From Cyclobacterium xiamenense (GTDB lineage: Bacteria; Bacteroidota; Bacteroidia; Cytophagales; Cyclobacteriaceae), in assembly GCF_009467825.1 (NCBI RefSeq), contig NZ_WIOK01000019.1, positions 1-64,000 of the forward strand: a DNA stretch of 64,000 nucleotides, given 5' to 3'. This document shows, in pieces, positions 45,138 through 54,691 of the stretch. The notes under the pieces are model-generated. The model was not told the DNA's origin, did not search any database, and saw only the letters and a list, made by a program, of their open reading frames with translations. Within the stretch, counting starts at the first letter, position 1, and each line of letters begins with the position of its first letter. The position numbers were made by a program, and so were the translations under genes.

Positions 45138-46370
45138 TCAATCGGTGTTTTTTACCCAAACATTTACAAACCCGGTAGGTAATTCCAACACGACCTTCAG
45201 GTTATCGGGAACTACCTGCAGGTCAAAATTGGCGGATTCTTTGTCCAAACGCACCTCTCCCAACAGCCGGTACAGATCGGAATTGCCGTAGCGGAACTGG
45301 TTGGTGGGCGTGATCCAAACGCGCCCTGTTTTCCCACTACCGTAACTTTTCCAATGAAGGGAAAGGTCTTTACCGGAAAGGCTGCCCGACAGGTGCGAGG
45401 CATGGGCTTCGCCCAAAAGGGACACCCCATCAACTTCCATTGCCTGGTTTTTTGGAATGGAAAGGTGCATGTGGTGCGCCATTGTTGGAAACAGATCCAC
45501 GATTCCGGGGGTCTGGGAGGCGATTTCATTCAACGCTTTGTTAGAAACGATCCAGGTGGCCCGCTCTTCCTCGGTTTGGCCGCCGTGGTGGAAGCCGCCT
45601 TCTCCCCTGCCATGGTCTGTGGTAATGAGGAGCAGCCAGTCTTCGCCATAATTTTTTTCGCGTTCCCGAATGGCCGACCAAATCAACCCGACTTGCCGGT
45701 CGGCTTCCTGAATGGCGCTATCCATTTGGGGGCTGGCGCCGTATCGGTGCCCCATATCATCGGTGTGCTGCAGGTATACCCAGATCAGGTCAGGCCCTTT
45801 TTCCCGGATATCCTTTGCCGCATAGGCAGCCACTTGTTGGTCTATTTCCCGGATGTAATCGCTTTGCTCGTCATGGGGGATCCCCAGGGTATCGACTTCC
45901 AACCCATCAAAATGGTAATCCAACTGCAGCCTGCCCGTGGCCTCCAGATTCTCTCCAACGAGTTTGGTCCGGTTGTCCAGCCAGGTAGAGTATACGGCAG
46001 TGGTCTTATGGGGGTAGTCCTCCTTGAAATGCCGGAAAATCGTCCAATAATGGTAATTGGGTCGGCGAATACTGTTTCCCCTGACATTGTGTTTGTTGAC
46101 CCACACGCCGGTTAACAGGCTGTTGTACCCCACAGCGGAGACGGTGGGGGTCTCGGAATATCCGCCCCGCATTCCCCCAACATGGGCCGGATAGTAGCCC
46201 CCTTCGGCCATCACCTGGTCCAAATGGGGCGTAGGGTTTTTAAGCAGCAATTCGCGCTGGATTCCATCCAAAATAATAAACAGGGTCTTCTTTTCCTGCG
46301 CCCGGCCTGAAAAAGCCAGCAAGAAACCGGCTAAAAAAAAGAGGGAAAAGGCATTCAATTTATTCTTCAT
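45138..46370 (-). CDS. Exported alkaline-phosphatase-superfamily phosphodiesterase
   Basis: 410 residues with a signal peptide (ending AFSGRAQ). It belongs to the type I phosphodiesterase/nucleotide pyrophosphatase group. Metal and nucleophile motifs in order: FIILDGIQRE (metal Asp), SETPTVSAVGYNSLLTG (nucleophile Thr), YLQHTDDMGHRYG (metal Asp and His), and TTDHGRGEGGFHHGG (metal Asp-His, His). The substrate, such as phosphodiesters, phosphonates or sulfates, cannot be assigned. It lies between the DUF5916 gene and the SusD terminator, so it is transcribed separately from susCD. Confidence 0.85.
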   Translation of the reverse strand: MKNKLNAFSLFFLAGFLLAFSGRAQEKKTLFIILDGIQRELLLKNPTPHLDQVMAEGGYYPAHVGGMRGGYSETPTVSAVGYNSLLTGVWVNKHNVRGNSIRRPNYHYWTIFRHFKEDYPHKTTAVYSTWLDNRTKLVGENLEATGRLQLDYHFDGLEVDTLGIPHDEQSDYIREIDQQVAAYAAKDIREKGPDLIWVYLQHTDDMGHRYGASPQMDSAIQEADRQVGLIWSAIREREKNYGEDWLLLITTDHGRGEGGFHHGGQTEEERATWIVSNKALNEIASQTPGIVDLFPTMAHHMHLSIPKNQAMEVDGVSLLGEAHASHLSGSLSGKDLSLHWKSYGSGKTGRVWITPTNQFRYGNSDLYRLLGEVRLDKESANFDLQVVPDNLKVVLELPTGFVNVWVKNTD

Positions 46371-46408
46371 AGGTGCTTTGTGTTTTACGGTCGAGATACT
46401 AAAAATAA

Positions 46409-46441
46409 ACCAAGCTACCGGAAGACAGCCGGTAGCTTGGT
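46409..46441 (-). terminator. Strong terminator of the susC-susD operon
   Basis: A perfect 13-bp stem (ACCAAGCTACCGG with CCGGTAGCTTGGT) and a 7-base loop are followed leftward by TTATTTTTAG. It lies 22 bases after the susD-like stop codon. Confidence 0.88.
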
Positions 46442-46463
46442 CTAAAATTACGTTACATGCCGA

Positions 46464-48260
46464 TTATTCCCATCCAAATAGCTGTTCCAGATTCGGATTC
46501 AGGGTAACTTGTTGTAGGGGAATGGGACGGTAGTAGTACTTTGGCTCGACAAAGGTTCGCTCCGTGGTCTCGGTTACCAGCGTACCTCCCTGCGATCCGT
46601 TTTCCAGGTACACGGTTACGTTATCGTCTACCGTTCCTGCGCGGTAGTAAATTAGCATCCTGCCCAGAGAATTGGTTTCCTTTTCCGGATCACCAGGAAT
46701 ATCCGCATCCTTATCGATCAGGATAATATCCTCCACGCCGTCTCCGGTCATGTCGTATTTTCCGAGTCCGGGAAAATACATGCCTTTGGGAATTCGCTCC
46801 AGTAGCTTTCCAGCCGACCAACGCATCAGGTCGTCGTGGCGGTAGCCCTCCATGGCAAATTCCACCCGTCGTTCCCGGCGAATTTCCAGCATCACGCCAG
46901 CCATGGGTCCGGATACCTGTGGGTATTTTTCGGCAAGTAAAGGATCCGGCTGGGCATTGGCTTCCGTTAGCTGCAAATCGGGCATTCCTGCCCGTTGGCG
47001 CAGCAGGTTTACCGACATGTCCAGGTCGGCCTGTGTCAGGCTGCCCAATTCGGCTGCGGCTTCCGCATAGGTCAGCAACACTTCGGCATAGCGGTAAACG
47101 GGGAAATCCAAACTTCCCAGCGCCACGTTTTCCGTGGTGTTATTGTACCCTTTTTGCTGGAAGTATCCGGTAAAATTGCGGTTCAAAATGGGGATAAATT
47201 CCGCAGGCTCTGGCTGCCTTACCCAACCCGGATAGACCAGGGTCTGCGATAAGCGCGGATCTCTGTTTTGAAACTCGCTGACATAAGGCAGCGTTTCGTA
47301 GCCCGGCTGATCGGTAAATCGGGAGCCGTCGCGCATCAGGTAGGTTTGCACCAGATCGCGGGAAGGCGACTGTTCGTAGGTTCCGAATACGGTATAATTG
47401 ATGTTACTGTTTCGGTCTTTGTTTAAGTCGTACGGGTTGTAAAGAATCACCTCACTATTGCCGCCGAGTTCCTGACTGGTAAAGAGTGCCTGGTAATCGC
47501 TTTCGGGATTTCCGGTTTGGTGCAGGGAGAAATTCCCGGAATCCATGATTTCCCGGGCCAGGTCTCTTGCCCGGGTTAGGAAGGCCTCAGCGGATCCCTG
47601 CAAGCCAAGTTCGTCGTGGTATTTGCGAAAGGTACCTTCGTACAAGGCCATCCGGGCAAAGAAGGTTTTTACCGCCCAGTTGCCGGGCGTACCGCTGGGT
47701 ACGTCCTCCCGCACGTGCTGTGCTGCAAACTCCAGGTCTTCCACGATTCCGCTTACCACGGTCTCTCTTGAATCCCTTCCCTTAAACAACTCCTCATCGG
47801 CCGGGTTGAGAAGTCGGTCGTACCAGGGAACATCGGAGTAGCGTTTGACCATTCCGAAATAAAACACCGCTCGGTAATACCTGGCCAGTCCTTCGTAATG
47901 CTGGATGGCTTCCGGGCTGGCATCGGCATTGGGACTGTTTTCCAGAAAATAATTGATGTTCCGAAGCCGGGCCCAATTCCATCCACCTGTGATGTTCTGG
48001 GAACTGGGAGAGCCGGTCATCATGCTCTTGATTTCGATGGCCCCGGTCGTAGCCATGTTGTCGCTGCTTTGGTCGGCCTGGTATTCAAACATGCCGGGAA
48101 GGGACAAGAGGCCATTGACATACAAACGAAGATCTTCTTCGGTCTTGAAAAACTCTTCGGGAGAGATAGACGTCTGCGGATACCGATCCATGAACTCGTC
48201 GTCGCAGGATGCAAACCAAATGACATTCAGAACCAATAAATAAATGCTATATCTTTTCAT
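46464..48260 (-). CDS. SusD/RagB-family nutrient-binding lipoprotein
   Basis: 598 residues from ATG 48260 (MKRYSIYLLVLNVIWFASC), which places the lipobox correctly; an upstream in-frame ATG is not needed. The SusD N-terminal signature DDEFMDRYPQTSISPEEFFK, the TPR-like helices (AIQHYEGLARYYRAVFYFGM) and VYRYAEVLLTYAEAAAELG with MLEIRRERRVEFAMEGYRHD near the end are typical. The protein sits on the outer surface over its SusC barrel and binds the imported glycan. The stop is followed by a strong terminator. The start is 13 bases after the SusC stop. Confidence 0.95.
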   Translation of the reverse strand: MKRYSIYLLVLNVIWFASCDDEFMDRYPQTSISPEEFFKTEEDLRLYVNGLLSLPGMFEYQADQSSDNMATTGAIEIKSMMTGSPSSQNITGGWNWARLRNINYFLENSPNADASPEAIQHYEGLARYYRAVFYFGMVKRYSDVPWYDRLLNPADEELFKGRDSRETVVSGIVEDLEFAAQHVREDVPSGTPGNWAVKTFFARMALYEGTFRKYHDELGLQGSAEAFLTRARDLAREIMDSGNFSLHQTGNPESDYQALFTSQELGGNSEVILYNPYDLNKDRNSNINYTVFGTYEQSPSRDLVQTYLMRDGSRFTDQPGYETLPYVSEFQNRDPRLSQTLVYPGWVRQPEPAEFIPILNRNFTGYFQQKGYNNTTENVALGSLDFPVYRYAEVLLTYAEAAAELGSLTQADLDMSVNLLRQRAGMPDLQLTEANAQPDPLLAEKYPQVSGPMAGVMLEIRRERRVEFAMEGYRHDDLMRWSAGKLLERIPKGMYFPGLGKYDMTGDGVEDIILIDKDADIPGDPEKETNSLGRMLIYYRAGTVDDNVTVYLENGSQGGTLVTETTERTFVEPKYYYRPIPLQQVTLNPNLEQLFGWE

Positions 48261-48273
48261 CGTGTGTCGGATT

Positions 48274-51200
48274 TTAAAGGTCAATATTTACGCCAAAAGA
48301 ATACCTTCGCTGAAAGGGATAGGACCAGCCGTACCCGTTATTGACCGCCTCTGGGTCTACAAAGGATTTGATGGCGGAAAATTCGAATAGGTTCTCTCCG
48401 GTAACGAAGATTCGAATTCGGCTGGCATTGATCCTGCCTGCCAGTTCCTGTGGCAGGGAATAGCCCAGGGTCAGGTTTTTCACCCGCAGGTAGGCGGCGT
48501 TTAGCAGGTAACCGGTCTGCGGAATATCCAGGCCTGAGCCGTAGTTGTTGTCCGCCAGCCAGGCTTGCAGTACGGGATAGCTGGAATCGGTATTGGCATC
48601 AGCCAGTCCCGCATCCAGATACGACTGGCTGTGCTGCGCACGGAGGGCCTCTCCATCGGCTTGTCCCCGGTAAAAATCCAGGTTCCAGGGGTAAATATTG
48701 GCATAAGGCTGCTGGTACGGACCCCAGAAAAGGTAGTGCTGCGGGTAGTAATCTTGTCGTCCTACTCCCTGCAAGAACATGGATACGTCGAAGCCGTTCC
48801 AGGACACGTTCAGGTTGGCTCCCACCTGGTAGCGGGGCCGACTGTTTCCGATGATGGTCAGGTCTTTGGAATCCGTTTCGGTAAGGCCTTGCTCGATTTT
48901 CCCATCGTTGTTCAAATCCTCGTATCTAGGCCAGCCAGGTACGATATCCAAGGCTCCCCAGGGAATTATGGCCGACTGATCCAACTGGCTGATTTCGTCC
49001 TCCGAGCTAAACATGCCGTCGTTTACCAATCCCCATATTTCGCCGATTTCCTGCCCTACCCGGTAGTTGGACAACAAGCCTTGCTCGTTTTCAAAGCGGG
49101 TGATCCAGGAGCGGGAATCGGATACGAAGAATTTGGACGAAAACTGAATCGGTTTCTCGTAGCTGCCGAATTGATTTCGGTAATTTAGCGTCAGTTCCCA
49201 GCCTTTGGTCTGCAGATCGGCTGCATTTTGCTGGGGAGGTGAGGTTCCCAACACGCCGGGCAGTTCCACCGGATTGGTCAACATGTCGCGGGTATCCCGA
49301 ATGAAATAATCGAAGGTCGCAAAGAATTTGTCTTCCCAAAGACCCAGATCCACGCCAAAATTGGTGGTAACAACCCGTTCCCAGGTATAAAAATTTGGAT
49401 CCACTGCGAGTGCGGGGGCGCTATTGACCACCACCTGCCGGTCTCCGCCGATGAGGTAACTGGACAACCCGGTGGGGAGGGCTTGCAGGTACCCAAAATT
49501 GGATACGTTTTGGTTACCCAGGCTTCCATACGATCCTCGTAGCTTGAACGTCGGAGCGGCGGCCCCCATGGCCATGTCCTGAAAGAAACCTTCGTCGCTG
49601 ATAATCCAGGCACCGGAAAGCGAAGGGAAAAATCCCCAGCGGTTGGACGAAGGGAAACGGGACGATCCATCGTAACGCCCGTTAAATTCCAAAATGTACT
49701 TGTTGTCGTACGTATAGTTGGCCCGGCCAAATACACTTTGGGTGGCGTACGAACTGTATCCGGGTCGAATAAAGGAATCTCCGGTAGTCAAGCCCAGGTA
49801 AGGCAGGGAGGAGGAAATCAGCACCCGTCTTTCGGACTCCACCGAAGAATAGGAATAGCTTTCCTGGTTGTACCCAGCCAGAATATTGATGGAATGATCA
49901 CCAAAGGTTTTGGTATAGTTACCGTAAAGATCGAAGATGGTGTTTTGCAGGTTGCCGTTTCGCTCTGCCACCAGCCCGTCTCCACCTTCCGTACGCACGT
50001 CATCGGGACCGAATCCAATGTCAAATTTTCGTCGGTCCCAACCGTAGATCCACTGCTCTCTTTTAAAACTACCATTACCCGTTACCGTAAGGTCTCCATT
50101 CAAGAAAGTCCCGGTGGCGCGAAGGATGTTGTGAAAGCCAAACATGTCCTCCTGGTTTCGTCCACCGTCTACCAGTCGGGCAGCCAGTCTCCCGGCATCC
50201 GTATTGGCCCAGGTGCCGTCGGGGTTTTCGGCTACTTCTATGGGCGTCAGAAAATAGATATCCGTGATAGTATTGGTTGATTCTGCCCGTTTCGTCTGGT
50301 AGATGTTCAGGTTGTTATCCAGTTTCAACCAGGACTTCGGCGTGGCTGTCAATCGGGCTCGCAGGGAATATCGATCCCAGTTATCCGGCTGCAATTTATT
50401 CATGCCGTTTTCCCGGGTATAGTCTCCCGACACGTAGTAGGTCATGGGCAGGTTTTCGTTGTTGGAACTCCCGCTGATGGCCAGGCTTTGGTTGGTAGAA
50501 AAGCTGGCATTGTTGAAATAATAGCCGTACCAATCGTTATTACCCATGTAGGCCCATCGATTGGGATTGTTGGGGTCGATTCGCACGTCTTCTACGCTGG
50601 GGTCTTCGGACCGTTCCCGAGCCCATTGGTAGTGAAAGTCGTTAAAGTTGATGTAATTCCAGGGCGTATTGCTGGTGGCCTGGTCCATGACCCTGGAATA
50701 AATATACGGATCGGTAACCGGTTCGGGCAACACGGTGGGTTTTCCCCAGGAAAAGTTGCTGTTGTACGAAATGGTTTGCTTGCTACCCCCTTGTTTGGTA
50801 GTGATCAAAACCACGCCAAAGGCAGCCCGGGCGCCGTAGATGGCAGCCGATGCCGCATCTCGCAATACGGAAAAGGATTCTATATCGGCAGGATTCAAGC
50901 GAAGCAGGTCTTCGTAGGCAACGGCGATTCCATCGATGACGATCAGTGGACCGCCTCCGTTAATGGAGGTGAAACCCCGGATATTGATATCCGGCACCGT
51001 ACCGGGGCGACCTCCGGAATACGTAATGTTCAAACCGGGACTGGCACCCTGCAAGCCTTGCATGACGTTGGCTACGGGGCGGTTGATGATGTCTTCACCC
51101 GAGATTTGATCCACGGCACCGGTGAGGTTGATTTTCTTTTGGGTTCCGTATCCCACCACCACGACCTGTTCCAGCAGGGTTTCTTCTGCGGATAGGGTTA

Positions 51201-51510
51201 CGTCGAGGGTCGTGCGGTCCCCGACCGCGATGGTACGTGTTTCAAAGCCGATAAAGGAAAATACCAATTCGGACTCCGGCGAGGGTACTTCGATGCTGTA
51301 GGCACCGTCAATATCGGTAATACTTACGCTGTTTCCGCCTTTTTGGTACACGGAAACTCCTGGTAAAGGCAGGTCTTCTACGCCATCTTTAACCACTCCT
51401 TTAACCACAATCTGGGCCTGGGTCGCCCCAAGCAACATCAGCGAAAGAAGCAGGCTTAAAAATCCCGTTTTCGTTGCGATGTCTTTTCGTAGGTGTAATT
51501 CTTTTCGCAT
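48274..51510 (-). CDS. SusC/RagA-family TonB-linked outer-membrane transporter
   Basis: 1078 residues. A signal peptide (ending LLGATQAQ) is followed by a carboxypeptidase-D-regulatory-like domain (VVKGVVKDGVEDLPLPGVSV, GAYSIEVPSP, VFSFIGFETRTIAVG), a TonB box region with LEQVVVVGYGTQKK, the plug (QGLQGASPGLNITYSGGRPG, PLIVIDGIAV, DAASAAIYGARAAFGVV), and a 22-strand barrel to FQRRYSFGVNIDL. It imports oligosaccharides with energy from TonB. It heads a two-gene operon with susD; a divergent TetR-type gene and a dyad upstream suggest its control. There is no N-terminal anti-sigma-interacting STN domain. Confidence 0.95.
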   Translation of the reverse strand: MRKELHLRKDIATKTGFLSLLLSLMLLGATQAQIVVKGVVKDGVEDLPLPGVSVYQKGGNSVSITDIDGAYSIEVPSPESELVFSFIGFETRTIAVGDRTTLDVTLSAEETLLEQVVVVGYGTQKKINLTGAVDQISGEDIINRPVANVMQGLQGASPGLNITYSGGRPGTVPDINIRGFTSINGGGPLIVIDGIAVAYEDLLRLNPADIESFSVLRDAASAAIYGARAAFGVVLITTKQGGSKQTISYNSNFSWGKPTVLPEPVTDPYIYSRVMDQATSNTPWNYINFNDFHYQWARERSEDPSVEDVRIDPNNPNRWAYMGNNDWYGYYFNNASFSTNQSLAISGSSNNENLPMTYYVSGDYTRENGMNKLQPDNWDRYSLRARLTATPKSWLKLDNNLNIYQTKRAESTNTITDIYFLTPIEVAENPDGTWANTDAGRLAARLVDGGRNQEDMFGFHNILRATGTFLNGDLTVTGNGSFKREQWIYGWDRRKFDIGFGPDDVRTEGGDGLVAERNGNLQNTIFDLYGNYTKTFGDHSINILAGYNQESYSYSSVESERRVLISSSLPYLGLTTGDSFIRPGYSSYATQSVFGRANYTYDNKYILEFNGRYDGSSRFPSSNRWGFFPSLSGAWIISDEGFFQDMAMGAAAPTFKLRGSYGSLGNQNVSNFGYLQALPTGLSSYLIGGDRQVVVNSAPALAVDPNFYTWERVVTTNFGVDLGLWEDKFFATFDYFIRDTRDMLTNPVELPGVLGTSPPQQNAADLQTKGWELTLNYRNQFGSYEKPIQFSSKFFVSDSRSWITRFENEQGLLSNYRVGQEIGEIWGLVNDGMFSSEDEISQLDQSAIIPWGALDIVPGWPRYEDLNNDGKIEQGLTETDSKDLTIIGNSRPRYQVGANLNVSWNGFDVSMFLQGVGRQDYYPQHYLFWGPYQQPYANIYPWNLDFYRGQADGEALRAQHSQSYLDAGLADANTDSSYPVLQAWLADNNYGSGLDIPQTGYLLNAAYLRVKNLTLGYSLPQELAGRINASRIRIFVTGENLFEFSAIKSFVDPEAVNNGYGWSYPFQRRYSFGVNIDL

Positions 51511-51608
51511 ATAATTTTAGGTGTTGGTGATGAATTGGTTCAGAGATATTTCAGGCAAGTTAGTCGTTGGTTATTACCTTATTGTTAAACCAGAATTACT
51601 ATTTATTT

Positions 51609-51626
51609 ATTGAATATTCATTCAAT
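51609..51626. promoter_or_regulatory. Operator-like dyad between susC and the TetR-type gene
   Basis: The arms ATTGAA and TTCAAT flank six bases, and the 10-base perfect palindrome TGAATATTCA lies at 51611-51620 within them. It is centred about 100 bases from the susC start and 90 from the regulator start, in a very AT-rich divergent region. Suitable for a TetR-type repressor acting on both genes. Confidence 0.5.
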
Positions 51627-51705
51627 ATTAAATAATTTAAAATAAATAAAAAATTCATATAAAGAATATTTTTATGACTAAATTGCCCTTTTTATTTTAT
51701 ATACT

Positions 51706-52326
51706 ATGAAAAATTCGATTAGGAAAGAGCGGAAAAAAGAGATTATTTCGGGCCTGTACGAATTGTCCCAGTCGGAGGGATTGGAAAACGTCTCCATTGC
51801 AAAAATCGGCAAGCATTTGGGAATGCCTCCGAGTCTGGTCATGCATTATTTCCCGAACAAACGCCTGTTGATTTTGGGATTGATCGATCACATCTTGCAT
51901 CAGTACCAGCTTATTTACAAGCCCATAATTAGTAAGATGGAAAACCAGCCCCGCATCAATCCGGAGCTATTGGTGGACCGGCTCTTTTCCCGGGACTGGA
52001 ACCTCCTTTTCGACGACGGCGTGTTTTTTAGTTGTTATGCCTTTATCTTCCGGGATGCCTCTATAAAACGCGAATACAAAAACCTGCATGTCAAGTTACG
52101 AATGACGCTAAAAACCCTGCTAGACAAGGACGAAGTGCTGATGAACGGCGATACCGGACTATTGGCCGAACGGATTTTTGTGGTCATTGAAGGAGCGTAT
52201 TATTACCTATCCATGATGGATGATCCCAAAACCTACGATGAGAAACTCAAAATCTTTAAAGACCAGGTATACGAACTCATCTATTCGGAGATCAACCGCC
52301 TCGAACAGCCTGCCCGTTCCGGGTAG
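51706..52326 (+). CDS. TetR-family transcriptional regulator
   Basis: 206 residues. The N-terminal HTH has the family pattern RKERKKEIISGLYELSQSEG, LENVSIAKIGKHLGMPPSLV, MHYFPNKRLLILGLIDHILH. The C-terminal ligand/dimer domain is all-helical and carries no named family, though its shape resembles biofilm-operon TetR repressors. It is divergent from susC, sharing a 195-base region with a dyad, so susC-susD is the likely target along with itself. A TetR-type regulator of a Sus pair is less usual than HTCS or ECF sigma systems. Confidence 0.85.
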   Translation: MKNSIRKERKKEIISGLYELSQSEGLENVSIAKIGKHLGMPPSLVMHYFPNKRLLILGLIDHILHQYQLIYKPIISKMENQPRINPELLVDRLFSRDWNLLFDDGVFFSCYAFIFRDASIKREYKNLHVKLRMTLKTLLDKDEVLMNGDTGLLAERIFVVIEGAYYYLSMMDDPKTYDEKLKIFKDQVYELIYSEINRLEQPARSG

Positions 52327-52427
52327 ACAGGGGCCGATCGAATAGCGGGTACGGTTTACCGGTAGGGCAGCAGCTGCAATTCCGGCGTTGACCTTTCGTA
52401 AAAAAACAATGGATTGGGCGACACCGA

Positions 52428-54649
52428 ATGATCAACTTTGCTACTCGTAAAACAACTTGCCCTATCGGACACATTTTAGCATACCTGGGATGTACCCTGC
52501 TTTTTTTCTCGCAGCTTTCTGCCCGACAATCGGGGGAAATAAACGCCTACCGCCTTTCCGGGGACGAGCAGGTCGTCCTTGACGGCAGGCTGGAAGAGGG
52601 CTTTTGGGGAAAAGTGGGGGCAGCCACTGCTTTTCGTCAACAGGAACCAATGGAAGGGCAGCTGGCCACCGAGCAAACCGCCGTGCAGGTGGCCTACGAC
52701 GAAAAAAACCTGTACCTGGGTGTGCGGTTGTACGATAGCGAACCGGATCAAATCAAAGCCTTTCAGCGCAGAAGGGATGCCGACTTATCCACGGATGATT
52801 TGTTTGCCTTCATTCTAGATACTTACGATGATCAGCGATCCGCTTTTTATTTTGAAATCAACCCGGTGGGCCTGATGGGCGATGGGATCTTGCGAACCGG
52901 ACAGGGAGCCCGCATCAACCGGGACTGGAACGGCATCTGGCGGGCATGGGTAAGCCAAGACGACAAGGGCTGGTCGGCTGAAATCCGTATTCCTTTTATG
53001 ACCCTGAGTTTCGATCCCCGTAACGATGCATGGGGTATCAACTTTCTACGAACCGTCCGCCGAAAAAACGAAACCAGCCTCTGGATGGGCCACCAACGAA
53101 ATCAAGGTATTGAGCGCCCGCAAAATGCCGGCAAACTAAGGGGCTTATCGGACATCAATCAGGGCATTGGCCTGGAAGCCATCCCCTACGCGATCGTCTC
53201 CCGAAACAGTAGCAAAGAACTGCCGGAGACTTCCCCAAGCCAACAGTTTTCCTACAATGCGGGCGGAGAACTCAATTACAACATCACCCCAAACCTGAAA
53301 GCGGGCATTACCGTCAATACCGATTTTGCCGAAACGGAGGTGGACAACCGGCAGGTGAATCTGACGCGTTTTCCACTGGTTTTCCCGGAGCGCAGGGATT
53401 TTTTCCTACAGGGCGCCAACGTCTTTCAATTTGCCCCTTCGAGTAACCCCAATCCTTATTTCAGTAGAAGAATCGGTCTGGAAGGGGGCAATCCCATCCC
53501 CATCAAGCATGGGGCACGTGTAATCGGTCGTATCAAGCAGACGGATGTGGGCTTCATCCAGGTCCGGACTGACGCAGCGGGCAGCTTGCCGGGAGAGAAT
53601 TTTACCGTAGGTAGGGTGGTGCAAAATTTCTCTAACGAAAGTACCGTAGGAGTCATTTATACCCGGAGAAATACCGATGGGGACAGCTTACCCATGCGCG
53701 AAACCTTTGGAGCGGATCTAAACCTCAGTACTTCCCGTTTCCTGGGAAACAAAAACCTGCAATTTGAGTCCTTTTTTGTGGGGCATACGCCCAATAGCTA
53801 CGACGAATCCGGGAGCTTACTGGACCGGTCCGTTCGCGGGTTGCGGGTGAATTTCCCGAATCAACCCTGGGATGCACATGTTTCCTATCGGGAATTCGGC
53901 GTGAATTACGCGCCCGCTGTTGGCTTTGTGCCAAGAAATGGTTTCCGGCGCCTGCAACCCACCTTCACTTTCAACCCGCTGATTGATCGGAGCAAAGGCA
54001 TCCGGGAACTCAGCTGGCAATATTATTTTGAATACCTGATGTTTATGGACTGGAGACCGGCCACGGTTAACCATAACCTTCGGTTTTTGGGCATCCGACT
54101 GGAAAGCGGGGATATCTTTTACCTGAATGTGCACCAAAATTACGAAAACCTGGATTTCCTCTTTGACGTTTTGCGGGATGGTCGCTACCTGATACCGGAA
54201 GGGATCTACAAAAATCGGGGCTATTCCCTGGAGATTCAATCGGCCCCCTTTCGTAAATTCGGCGGCAACCTACGTTACAAAAATATGGGGTTTTGGACAG
54301 GCCGGCAAGCCACCCTTGAGGCGGACCTGTTCTGCGGCCTTTGGCAGGGCTGAACCTTACCGGCAGTTACCTGTACAATCGGGTGCGGTTAGAAGAAGGC
54401 GCGTTTACTACCCATCTTTTCCGACTCATTAGCAGTTACGACTTTTCGCCCTGGGTATCCATTAACTTCAATATTCAATACGATACCATTACGGAAGGTT
54501 TGGGAACGAACAGCCGCTTTATCTGGGTGATCGACCCAGGGAATACCCTGTTTGTGGTCCACAATCACAACTGGCAACGATTTGGAGATCGTTTCGACAT
54601 GCGGGAAAATCAATCCACCGTAAAGCTGGCTTATACTTTTAGATTCTGA
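52428..54649 (+). pseudogene. DUF5916/CBM9-like outer-membrane protein gene with a one-base deletion
   Basis: The first frame (641 codons, 52428-54353) has a signal peptide, a CBM9-like domain (VVLDGRLEEGFWGKVGAATA, KNLYLGVRLYDSEPDQIKAF) and the DUF5916 barrel (FPERRDFFLQGANVFQFA). It ends abruptly ADLFCGLWQG. The true C-terminus continues in another frame as RPLAGLNLTGSYLYNRVRLE...NQSTVKLAYTFRF to 54649. Adding one G near 54333 (TTCTGCGG to TTCTGGCGG) restores ADLFWRPLAGLNL and a 740-residue protein, the size of the paralog at 42844-45045. A sequence error would look the same. Confidence 0.8.
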
Positions 54650-54691
54650 AAATTAGGCTTTTTGGAGATTTTTAGATTATTTTTACAACCT

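Noticed and set aside
48565-51195. Several long rightward frames opposite susC
   Set aside because: All lie within the SusC gene, which has all family domains; they are shadow frames.
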